From Planctomycetota bacterium (lineage in GTDB: Bacteria > Planctomycetota > UBA8742 > UBA2392): a stretch of DNA of 64,000 bases. Positions within the stretch are counted from its first letter, which is position 1, and every line of letters begins with the position of its first letter. The notes beneath the pieces are model-generated. The model saw only the letters and a program-made list of their open reading frames with translations, searched no databases and was not told the DNA's origin. This document shows positions 28,601 to 33,364 of the stretch, piece after piece. The position numbers were made by a program, and so were the translations under genes. The DNA lies in assembly GCA_020848275.1 (NCBI GenBank), contig JADLAK010000006.1, forward strand, positions 1 to 64,000. The letters are read 5' to 3'.

Positions 28601-29303
28601 CACGGTGAACTACGACATTGATGGCAATACCATCAACACGCCGACTTCCAACGCAATCATCGTGAACCTCGGCACGTCCGGTGCGGCGGGAACATTCAAC
28701 GGCTTCATCCGGAACAACGTGATCGGGACAGTGGGCGCGGCGGACTCTGGATCGGCGCAGGCCAACGGTATTGCGGTCGATGCGCACGGAAACGGGACGC
28801 ACACTTGCTCGGTCACGGGCAACACGATCGTCCAGGCGTTTGACCGTGCAATCAGCGTCCTTGCCAACGATGGCAACGGCGTGCTGAACCTGACGGTTCA
28901 GAGCAACAGTCTTTCCGTTGGCACCAACCCCATTGGGTCGAGAGAGGCGTTCTTCCTGAATAACGGCTCGACAACCACCAACGTCTTTGGCTTGGTGGAC
29001 AGCCATACTGTGCGTCTCGACTTCGGCGGAGCGGGGGCGCTCGCAAACACGATTGCTCACGGTGTTGGCGCACCGGACGACTTCCGCATTCGTCAGCGGT
29101 TCCAGTCGCGTATTGAAATGCCCGGCTACAACAACGGAGGCAACCCTTTCGCCACCGCATCGGTTGTGACCTACATACAGGGTCGTAACACCGGCAGTGC
29201 TGGCGAGCCGGGAAGCGCAACCTCGCAGGACGATGCCGGAACAACTAACGACGGATTCTACGGCGGCACTGTGCCGCTTCCGGGCCCGGTTCCACAGCCG
29301 TAA
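19695..29303 (+). CDS. Giant surface lipoprotein: Ig/cadherin-like repeats then beta-helix repeats
   Basis: A 3202-residue protein. The N-terminus has a lipobox, LSLSGC, after LVSAILLIAGL, so it is probably a lipid-anchored surface protein. Residues about 45-1330 are roughly a dozen Ig/cadherin-like units with recurring PDAYSTP/DDNYSTP openings, LANDxxG, VNADGSFxFxP and F(T/E)YRLTN motifs, as in VCBS/tandem cadherin-like adhesins. From MIWFADDSGAAGDGRNSTPF (about residue 1328) it changes to a right-handed beta-helix, rich in Gly/Thr/Ser, with about 154-residue tandem units near residues 1750-2720. The C-terminus is again beta-helix and ends PLPGPVPQP. The start ATG has AGG 9 nt upstream. Likely roles are adhesion or cell-surface architecture; the gene stops just before a decayed metzincin-like domain. 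Confidence 0.9.
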   Translation: MDSGMRGLESDRSFVRSLSARVLVSAILLIAGLSLSGCPQGDGPKATPDAYSTPANTVLNVDVRHGLLANDRGSDLKCTAETLATVQGGSVQIFPQGDFIYTPPTDFIGDDAFVYHVKNGNGESTGFAGVVVFAVRPDARDDAYVGAMGATLTVAAATGVLANDSLLGATIVSPATGTAVATSAGGTLTLDADGSFVYMPPSPTFFGLDDFTYVLSNTAGNDAATVVIDIHKPAVANDDNYSTPAGVTLNVPSGASDLTANDVAGFPIATLTTFGGGNLGGAVTDHAAGATATFAGGGSVTVNANGSFDFVPGTFTGVFTFSYRLQNIDGFSDALVTIGVPEAPTAVDDPNYRAATGALITIDAASGLVPNDDLGYPVATITSFGGGDAGGSVTSFSAGGTANFGSGHLQVNADGSFEFQSDAAFTGFFTFQYRLSNSEGTSDATATVEVQLAPVVTDDSYVTLRNQAISRTPADADDLLDNDISVPATSVLTFGGGSLGGNVADNSAGATVGIGTGSLTVLANGGFTFTPDNNYIGDFTFDYRITNGFGTDEGTVTISVQLAPTAAADASYLAVEGMTLSIDAASGLLGNDIVGHPPSTLVSFGGGTLGGTVTTYGFGSAAPFTTGTLTVNADGSFVFDATTFTGLFTFDYRISNVQGTSDATVTIDVRRLPAAVADLYQGAPGVTVSRLTSDPDDILDNDTLGVPAATLTHFGAGSLTGAVTDNVAGATITPIPGYTNGSLTVNADGSFTFVPGTLPTMQTGIFTFEYRLTNSVGTSDELVTIALEVAPAFTSANNDTFAVGTSDTANIAATGVPQTMTITITSGTLPASLTFSDNGDGTATISGTAANGDEGAHVIELTANNGVAPNAVQTFTLTITRGPVANDDNPGALYTLVLGGTLTRPAGDLFVDHGAGADIRGFPLATVASFGPSTGTETTAGSAGSTSGGTGLTVNADGSFSYTPVATGVHTFVYTLTNVIGSDTATVTITVNQGPTANNDNPGALYTLVLGGTLTRPTGDLFVDHGAGADVRGFPLATVASFGPSTGAETAAGRAGSTSGGTGLTVNADGSFSYTPVANGVHTFVYTLTNSTGSDTATVTITVNELPTVSADPTGGIPSNSTPPAGANPHPYHIAINTSISSGSSPDLIANDNRGFPLADVVSFGPTTGSETTVASATNGVSAGGGVIRVFANGTFNYAPPSATFTGIDTFTYRLQNAGGTSGAATVSIAVGIRPAGVNDTYAPVLIGNCAINTDTSTDFTVLTNDTGDQRTAALVSATNGNATVASDGKFTFNPAPGYEGTATITYSVNNGFGAGATNGVVTLTVSGMIWFADDSGAAGDGRNSTPFNSIAGVSNIASGGLYIFLYSGTYSSGLNLNGNNKLIGQGATASLATITGFTIPADMTPALPATGGANPVINGQLDIGTATTIRGFTLGTFNGLSLDGTGPIGSLNVSEVVINNGDAAGRAMHLIGPALTGSFTSVTAGGGGRIVQLRQCTGSLTIGAGGTVTGGGSPAVPCIEIDGGSLNLTFEGNASVSLPGRPLLEVMGAHSGTLTFQTGTLTDTGGDGLNFISGGGTYNFNGTVNLSSGGNAIHIAGGLSGTFSFGSGVSISNPGGKGLYVANGSVTITYAGSIAHSSANKALDLNSAATSSITGNITCTGSSTGIFINAISTGTHTLSGNLSLSGSSAANIFITNCSGGTINLSGASKTLSSTTNNAVTTTNNTGGTINFTGGGLAITTTSGEAFLATGGGTITVQGTGNTITTGSGTCVDIQNTNAGASGITFDSCISTSGQIANITTSTGTKTLGRIATSSGATTSLNLITAGTVNVGSTTATRSAVTSTGYGIAISATVLSLDGAGNDGLDCSAPGGIGVYVIGGTVDILGGNLSISAGSGQGLGSIVASTLTIQGTGNTITTTTGTCVSLSNNCNAGAAGITFDSVTSTSGQVASITTSTGTKTLGRISTSSGATTALNLSSAGTVNVGDTVAPLAASSLTTSTAACIQINTTTLVLNGTGAGAGLSVSTTDVGAGIAVSGGGAVDISGGGLVTSCTGGGTGLTGSAGAGLLTITGSGNTITTATGGCIVINGRNIGAAGINFESCISTSGQVAFLLNTTGAKTLGRVSTSSGVTTALSLLNAGSVNVGSTTGVKSSVTTSSATALLLNTTTLSLDGPGSADGLDITTTGSGFGVDCQGGTVSITGGELDITTTFGVAFLGGAGTVDVQGAGNTITTGSATCVSMSSCNAGVSGITFDSCISTSGAVASIATSTGTKTLGRVSTSSGATTALSLTNAGSVNVGSTTGVKSAVTTTSATALLLNTTTLSLDGPGSADGLDITTTNGYGVECQGGTVSITGGELDITCTNNGIGFVAGAGTVDVQGTGNTITTTFLGCVDIQTCNAGASGITFASCVSGSGRVLNVVTSTGTKTFGFVQTGGGSGASMNLVSAGTVNIGSPTATRSNITGGSGCLTIEATTLSLDGPGAGNDGLTVNGGGANGAVYITGTGTVSISGGPLVINSGANPGVRSDTAATLNISGSSNTITTTTGNPIQLVNCGSGTGINFFSCISGSGVFILTNSPGTKTLGRIATSSGSTTSLQFSNAGTVNVGSTDASTKSAVATNGGAAVSLSSTVLQLAGTGAATGLNVTTVSSGNGVNISGGTVSITGGNLVINTTGSSGTGTGFSATSGTVDVQGAGNTITSGAATALNIVGATVGASHMTFESVSADGGTTSGILIQNTTGSTGTVFVTGTGTTAGSGGTIQNKTGAAITTGSFRTPDGTTLGCGVYLRNATRVSLKNMNLHDFTNFAIYGHTISGLSLDRIVTSGTNGDDVGQEEGAIRLVEFTGASGTSSFTNCTFGGNSMTHVVKVPNSSGTLNLTITSCTFTNPTLASGDDGLIFDCTTTATVTVKIETCTFTANKGDHFQAAASNSANINVTFKTNILNGGHPTALGGGVTINAATGVAFGGYTGTVNYDIDGNTINTPTSNAIIVNLGTSGAAGTFNGFIRNNVIGTVGAADSGSAQANGIAVDAHGNGTHTCSVTGNTIVQAFDRAISVLANDGNGVLNLTVQSNSLSVGTNPIGSREAFFLNNGSTTTNVFGLVDSHTVRLDFGGAGALANTIAHGVGAPDDFRIRQRFQSRIEMPGYNNGGNPFATASVVTYIQGRNTGSAGEPGSATSQDDAGTTNDGFYGGTVPLPGPVPQP
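22356..23027 (+). repeat. Two-copy 336-bp tandem repeat inside the giant gene
   Basis: Two consecutive 112-residue units begin at NPGALYTLVLGGTLTRP and are almost identical in DNA. The period, measured from the GACAA(C/T)CCCGGCG motif at 22356 to the one at 22692, is exactly 336 bp. The high identity relative to the other Ig-like units indicates a recent duplication. Confidence 0.88.
24955..27860 (+). repeat. Beta-helix tandem array, about 460-bp units
   Basis: The GNTIT(T/S) motif recurs near 24970, 25424, 25909, 26370, 26830, 27300 and 27772, with spacing of about 450-485 bp. Each unit carries GITFDSCISTSGQ, TSTGTKTLGR(I/V)STSSGATT, AGTVNVGSTT and LSLDGPG blocks. The units starting at 26109 and 26571 are the closest pair, with a 462-bp (154-residue) period and near-identical DNA over hundreds of bases. 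Confidence 0.88.
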
Positions 29304-29465
29304 GGCCGGTGGCATGAAGGCTGACCGCATGCCGGCCCCTGGGTTAGACCTGACGCAGGAGCAAGTCGCGCCGATCTCGCCGAGGCGATCAAACGCTGGG
29401 AGGCCGCGGGCGCAACGGCTGACCAACTGGCGAAGATGCGCACGGTCAAGGTTGGCATCTGTGAT

Positions 29466-29548
29466 TAATCGAAGGGCCGCTTCGCGATCGGCCCTTCGGG
29501 CCTCAACGCTTCGCTCTCAAAACGCCACACTGTGGCGTTTTGACAGCG
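29466..29548. repeat. Palindromic insertion 1 in the decayed metzincin domain
   Basis: It contains CGAAGGGCCG...CGGCCCTTCG (29470-29498) and AAAACGCCAC-ACT-GTGGCGTTTT (29519-29541). It separates GICD from LNDTVVRLDI, which read as adjacent residues of one domain, and it brings in the stop codon TAA at 29466. Confidence 0.7.
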
Positions 29549-29638
29549 CTCAACGACACGGTTGTCCGCCTCGATATCAACGCCGGCGGCTACGGCTGGT
29601 ATGTCGACACCACCCCGGGCGACGATGATGAATTTGAA

Positions 29639-29711
29639 ACAGCCCCGCGTGTAAACGCGGGGGGCCGTTCGGACAAAGGCCAAAACACCCCGGCATTACT
29701 GCCGGGGCTGT
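29639..29711. repeat. Palindromic insertion 2 in the decayed metzincin domain
   Basis: The hairpins CCCCGCG-TGTAAA-CGCGGGG and CCCCGGC-ATTACT-GCCGGGG are enclosed by complementary outer ends ACAGCCCC (29639-29646) and GGGGCTGT (29704-29711). This is the same two-hairpin design as the GTAGGGA elements but with a different sequence. It lies between DDDEFE and TTPDKAPAGRMDLL. Confidence 0.72.
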
Positions 29712-29881
29712 CCCGCATGTTTACCACACCCGACAAGGCACCCGCCGGGCGTATGGACCTGCTGACCGTCGTGATGCACGAACTCGGCCACGTGATCGGC
29801 AAGGATTCAACCTTCGACGAATCCGACCGCGACGAACTGATGTATGCCTACTTGGTTACTGGCGAGCGCCGGTTGCCGTCT

Positions 29882-29954
29882 GTAGGGGTACGGCTTAGCC
29901 GTGCCCGCCGTGCAGAGGCCGCAGACCGTGGACGCGGCAGAGCCGCGTCTCTAC
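29882..29954. repeat. Compound double-hairpin intergenic element, copy 3
   Basis: GGTACGGCT-T-AGCCGTGCCC and GACGCGGC-AGA-GCCGCGTCTC are enclosed by GTAGGGGTACGGCT (29882-29895) and AGCCGCGTCTCTAC (29941-29954). It starts immediately after the RRLPS end of the decayed domain. Confidence 0.8.
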
Positions 29955-30069
29955 CTGTGGGTCCCGCCGCCGCCACACGCCAGTGGATCGCCCGGCTCTT
30001 CTGGTAGCTGCCCGGAACAACGCAAAGCGTGGTTGCGATGTGGGCTCGTAGCTGCGGCTTCCAGACGCA

Positions 30070-30141
30070 GCTGTGCCTGGCAGGCGCAGCTACACGCGCA
30101 AACTTGCTTCGAAGCAAATCCTTGCCAAACGGATGCATTAC
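30070..30141. repeat. 72-bp dispersed repeat with 14-bp palindrome, copy 2
   Basis: It matches 9179-9250 at 65 of 72 positions. The palindrome TTGCTTCGAAGCAA is at 30104-30117. Upstream, GTAGCTGCGGCTT (30049) and CGCAGCTAC (30086) form a further dyad like that of the element at 45942. Confidence 0.85.
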
Positions 30142-30148
30142 GAAATCA

Positions 30149-30176
30149 CCCGCCAATTGGCGGGCGGTTTCGTTTT
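30149..30176. terminator. Palindrome with T-rich tail
   Basis: CCCGCCAATTGGCGGG (30149-30164) is a perfect 16-bp palindrome followed by CGGTTTCGTTTT. It resembles an intrinsic terminator reading rightward, but no intact gene lies directly upstream. Confidence 0.5.
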
Positions 30177-30289
30177 ATGGTTTGCTAGAGCTTTTCCAAT
30201 ATTCGTGTTCCGGGCCTTATGCACCGTGCCGAGCGAACAGATCAAGGAGTACGAGCGACGGCGTGGCTGGAGGGCGACCAACGGAGCGT

Positions 30290-30316
30290 CCTGAAAACGC
30301 CAAAGGCGTTTTCAGG
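30290..30316. repeat. Perfect 12-bp-stem hairpin
   Basis: CCTGAAAACGCC (30290-30301) pairs with GGCGTTTTCAGG (30305-30316) over an AAA loop. It resembles the AAAACGCC...GGCGTTTT hairpin at 29519. Apart from these repeats I see no gene between 30008 and 30412. Confidence 0.65.
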
Positions 30317-30412
30317 GGGCTCAGCGAGAGCGAGGCAGAGATGCGATGCTCGCCGCAAGCAGAAGCGGACCACTAATGTTGGAAACGCTCATGGCACTGA
30401 GGAGGAATGACG

Positions 30413-30763
30413 ATGGCCAAAAATCGAGTCTTTGCCCTGAAATTCGCCAGCATCTACCCCCTGTACGTTCAAAAGGCGGAACGCAAGAAACGTACTAAGA
30501 AGGAAGTTGATCAAATCATCTGCTGGTTGACGGGCTATGACCCGGCGGGCTTGCGGCGGCAGATCAAACAGGAAGCGGATCTAGAAACCTTTTTTGCTCA
30601 AGCGCCGGGCCTTCACCCCAAAAGCTCGCTGATCAAGGGCGTGGTGTGCGGCGTGCGCGTAGAAGAAATCGAAGATCCGCTGATGCGAAAAATCCGCTAT
30701 CTGGACAAGCTGATTGATGAACTCGCGAAAGGCAAGGCGATGGAGAAGATTCTCCGTCAATGA
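30413..30763 (+). CDS. DUF2200 family protein
   Basis: A 116-residue protein strongly resembling DUF2200: [74 protein letters not shown] and [18 protein letters not shown]. The function is unknown; the YdhG/DUF1801-like topology sometimes suggested is not verifiable here. I start it at ATG 30413, which has GGAGG at a 7-nt spacing; ATG 30407 is too close to it. Its last 7 bp overlap the convergent PRPP-synthetase-like gene. Confidence 0.9.
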   Translation: MAKNRVFALKFASIYPLYVQKAERKKRTKKEVDQIICWLTGYDPAGLRRQIKQEADLETFFAQAPGLHPKSSLIKGVVCGVRVEEIEDPLMRKIRYLDKLIDELAKGKAMEKILRQ

Positions 30764-31653
30764 GCCGGTTTTGCCGCGAGAAACTCGTCCGCGGCCGCGC
30801 CCATCATTGACGACAGGTCGATCTCATTGCTGGGATGCGCTATGGTGTTGCAAGTGACGATGCGTGGGCCTGCCGCGAGCAGGGCATCGTAGGCGTCGCC
30901 TGCGAAGATGGCATGAACGCCCACGCAAATCGGCGTTGGCGTGCCGGCTTCCCGCAGCCGTTTGACCGCGGCGAGCATCGTGCGCCCCGACGAAATGATG
31001 TCATCGGCCAGCACCGGCGTGCGGCCGCGCGATTGGTCAATATGCGGGATGGAGACCTCGACGTCGCGGTCGCCGCGGCGTGTCTTTTCCAGCGTCGTCC
31101 ACGGAGCGTTGATGCGCGCTGCGATGTCAGAGACCCATTGCGCGCTTTCGCCGTCGGGCCCGATCAACAGCGGCAAATTGACAATGCGGCCGATCCAGTC
31201 GGCAATCGCCGGCGCCGCATGGACCACGCGCGTCGGTATCGAATAAATCTCCGACAGCGAATGGTAGCGATGCAAATGGGGGTCCACAGTTAGCAGCCAA
31301 TCAAACGTGCTTGAAAGCAGCCGCGCGTAAGTTCGAGAGGTCACCGCCTCGCCGGGGTTGAATTGCCGGTCCTGGCGCAGATACGCCAGATAGGGCGCGA
31401 CCAGGCCGACGCGTGTTGCACCTTCGGCCCTAAGCGCATCGGCGAGCGCGAGCAACCCCGGCGTCTTTTCGTCCGGGCGATCCAGCGCCGCTACCACCGC
31501 CACGCTTTGCCCAGCGCAACTCGACAGCAGACGCAAGTAGATTTCGCCGTCGGGAAAGCGTCGCGTCTGGAGCTCGATAATTGAACTGCCGGTGGTGGCC
31601 GCGAGGCCGCGCGTTTGCGCCTCGCTTCCGGGCCACGCGATCAGGAGCGTCAT
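30757..31653 (-). CDS. Ribose-phosphate pyrophosphokinase-like protein
   Basis: A 298-residue PRPP-synthetase family protein. Visible motifs are [33 protein letters not shown] (flexible-loop region), [12 protein letters not shown] and the PRPP-binding [19 protein letters not shown]. Canonical synthetases transfer pyrophosphate from ATP to ribose 5-phosphate. This is the divergent type that sits next to the long thymidine/AMP-phosphorylase family, so it may act on the ribose 1,5-bisphosphate/PRPP side of nucleotide salvage. It overlaps the upstream phosphorylase gene by ATGA (31650-31653), with GGAGGA before the start, and is last in the metal-efflux operon. Confidence 0.88.
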   Translation of the reverse strand: MTLLIAWPGSEAQTRGLAATTGSSIIELQTRRFPDGEIYLRLLSSCAGQSVAVVAALDRPDEKTPGLLALADALRAEGATRVGLVAPYLAYLRQDRQFNPGEAVTSRTYARLLSSTFDWLLTVDPHLHRYHSLSEIYSIPTRVVHAAPAIADWIGRIVNLPLLIGPDGESAQWVSDIAARINAPWTTLEKTRRGDRDVEVSIPHIDQSRGRTPVLADDIISSGRTMLAAVKRLREAGTPTPICVGVHAIFAGDAYDALLAAGPRIVTCNTIAHPSNEIDLSSMMGAAADEFLAAKPAH

Positions 31654-33179
31654 ACCCGTTCCTCCACGATCGTGAACACGTTGTTGCGGCCGACATAATC
31701 CATGGCGTAGGCCAGCTCGCCGGTGCTTTCCGCGTGCACGGTAAGCAGAGGTTGCCCGATGTCCACCGTGTCGCCGACGCGCACATGCAACTGCACGCCC
31801 GCCGAAGGCGCACGAGGCGCCCCGGCCAACTTGGCGATGCGCGCAAGCCGCCGATTGTCCGCGGCCGAGAGCAATCCCTTGCGCCGCGCTATCAGGGGCT
31901 GGCGGTGCGGCGCCAGCGCCGGTTCGCGCATGCCGCCCTGCGCCTGGCAGATTGCGGCGAACTTCCGCCACGCCTCGCCGCTTTCCAGTGTGCGCGTTGC
32001 CGCCGCAAGGCCTTCGCCGTCGCGGGAAACGGCCGCGATTTCAAGCACCGCGCCGGCCAGCCGCAAGGAGCGGTCGCGCAGGTCTTTGGGCGCGTTCGCC
32101 TCCTGGCGCAGCACGGCGAGAACGTCGCGCGCTTCGAGCGCCGGTCCGATGCCGCGGCCGACTGGTTGAGTGCCGTCCGTTAATTCGGCGCGAACGGCTA
32201 AACCCGTGGCGCGCGCGACTTCCTGGAAGAGCGCAGTGAGTTTTGCCGCCGCCTGTTCGGAACGCACCTTGGCGGTCGGCCCGACGGGAATGTCCAGCAC
32301 CACGTGGGTGGAGCCCGCGGCGACCTTCTTGGACAAGACCGATGCCACGAGTTGGCCCTCGCTGTCGATGTCGAGCGCGCGCTCGACGCGAATCAGGATT
32401 TCATCTGCGGGGCTCAAATCGACGGAGCCGCCCCAGACAATGCAGCCGCCCTCCTTTTCAACCACGGCGCGCATCTGTTCAAGCGACAAGTCCACAGGCG
32501 CCAGGGTTTCCATGGCGTCGGCGGTGCCGGCGGGCGAGGTAATGGCGCGCGACGAAGTCTTTGGCATGCACAGGCCGTTGGCAGCCGCAATCGCGACTAC
32601 AACGGGTGTCGTGCGATTTCCCGGCAGGCCGCCAACGCAATGTTTGTCCACCACCAGCGTGCGTGGCCAGGACAGGCGGCGTCCTACGGCTACCATCGCG
32701 CGTGTGAGCGAGATGGTCTCGGCGCTCGAAAGATGATCGTCGGCGCAGGCCGTGATGAAGGCCGCGAGGTCTACGTCGGCGTAGCGGCCCGCCACGATGT
32801 CGCGCACGATTTCCGTCATGCTCTCGTCGGAGAGCGCGTGGCCGAAAACTTTGCCGCGCACGGCGCTGAGCGAATCGACGGGGCGCGGATGCGAAAACGA
32901 CGCATGCTGCCCTTCCTGCGCGCCGAGCAAACGCCAGGCCGATTCCGACAGCCCCGCATCGCCATGGCTTAGCCAGTCGCCGTGCACGACGTTCAAGGTG
33001 GCCAGCACGGTGCGGCCGCCGGCGGCAATCTGCACGCGCGACTGGGCGGTGAAGCCCTCGGAGCGGCAGACGGCGCAATCGGCGCGCATGTAGACGACGA
33101 GTTCCTGGTGTGTGTCGATTCCAAGCCGACGCAACTTCAGGTGGCCTTCGGCTGCCGTGCATGGATGTTCCGGGTTCAT
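31650..33179 (-). CDS. Long-form thymidine/AMP phosphorylase family enzyme
   Basis: A 509-residue pyrimidine/AMP phosphorylase-family protein. The N-terminal extension (about 80 residues, RLGIDTHQELVVYMRADC) distinguishes it from the ~440-residue DeoA. The catalytic part has ALSDESMTEIVRDIVAGRY, VDKHCVGGLPGNRTTP (phosphate loop, KHCVGG for the DeoA KHSTGG), ITSPAGTADAMETLAPV and IVWGGSVDLSPADEILIRVE. Archaeal relatives phosphorolyse AMP to ribose 1,5-bisphosphate; bacterial members are annotated as putative thymidine phosphorylases, so the substrate is open. The gene overlaps both neighbours (ATGA with the ATPase tail and with the PRPP-synthetase-like gene). Confidence 0.88.
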   Translation of the reverse strand: MNPEHPCTAAEGHLKLRRLGIDTHQELVVYMRADCAVCRSEGFTAQSRVQIAAGGRTVLATLNVVHGDWLSHGDAGLSESAWRLLGAQEGQHASFSHPRPVDSLSAVRGKVFGHALSDESMTEIVRDIVAGRYADVDLAAFITACADDHLSSAETISLTRAMVAVGRRLSWPRTLVVDKHCVGGLPGNRTTPVVVAIAAANGLCMPKTSSRAITSPAGTADAMETLAPVDLSLEQMRAVVEKEGGCIVWGGSVDLSPADEILIRVERALDIDSEGQLVASVLSKKVAAGSTHVVLDIPVGPTAKVRSEQAAAKLTALFQEVARATGLAVRAELTDGTQPVGRGIGPALEARDVLAVLRQEANAPKDLRDRSLRLAGAVLEIAAVSRDGEGLAAATRTLESGEAWRKFAAICQAQGGMREPALAPHRQPLIARRKGLLSAADNRRLARIAKLAGAPRAPSAGVQLHVRVGDTVDIGQPLLTVHAESTGELAYAMDYVGRNNVFTIVEERV

Positions 33180-33364
33180 GGTTTTGATTCTCCTGCGAAA
33201 ATACGGCGAACAAGCTTGGACAGTTCCAGCACTGTTACCGGGATGAGGCCTATGCCGATGGAAAGCAGGCAGTCCTGCAACGACAACGTGCCGAGGTCAA
33301 GGAACTGCTGGGCCGCAGGGACGTGGTGCATGGCAATCTGAACCACTGCGACTGTGGGATCCAT
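33176..33364 (-). CDS. Orphan C-terminal tail of a cation P-type ATPase
   Basis: A 62-residue protein, MDPTVAVVQIAMHHVPAAQQ followed by FLDLGTLSLQDCLLSIGIGL and IPVTVLELSKLVRRI. This matches the last transmembrane segments of PII-type cation ATPases (the HHVPxxQxxFxxxPLSLxDW...ELxKLxRR region) with no ATPase core upstream. It is either a remnant or a small membrane protein. Its start overlaps the cusA stop (TGATG) and its stop overlaps the phosphorylase start (ATGA), and the frame is intact, so it is probably still translated. Confidence 0.65.
   Translation of the reverse strand: MDPTVAVVQIAMHHVPAAQQFLDLGTLSLQDCLLSIGIGLIPVTVLELSKLVRRIFAGESKP

Larger units (their letters stand above)
29314..29880 (+). 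pseudogene. Decayed metzincin-like C-terminal domain
   Basis: Pieces of one domain are readable in different frames. MPAPGLDLTQEQVAPIS comes first; then, after a frameshift near 29380, AEAIKRWEAAGATADQLAKM and VKVGICD, which meets a stop. After a palindromic insert come LNDTVVRLDINAGGYGWYVD and TPGDDDEFE; after a second insert, TPDKAPAGRMDLLTVVMHEL followed by GHVIGKD and ELMYAYLVTGERRLP. HELGHVIG is the HExxHxxG metzincin zinc motif. Such domains usually close giant planctomycete surface proteins, so this is probably the lost tail of the 19695-29303 gene. A continuous frame from TTG 29540 to 30007 exists, but it includes insert sequence and a run-on into another repeat. Confidence 0.75.

Noticed and set aside
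29540-30007. Treating the frame from TTG 29540 as a real 155-residue metalloprotease gene
   Set aside because: It starts in an insert, contains palindromic element sequence in the middle, and runs on into a second element; the domain is incomplete on the N-terminal side.
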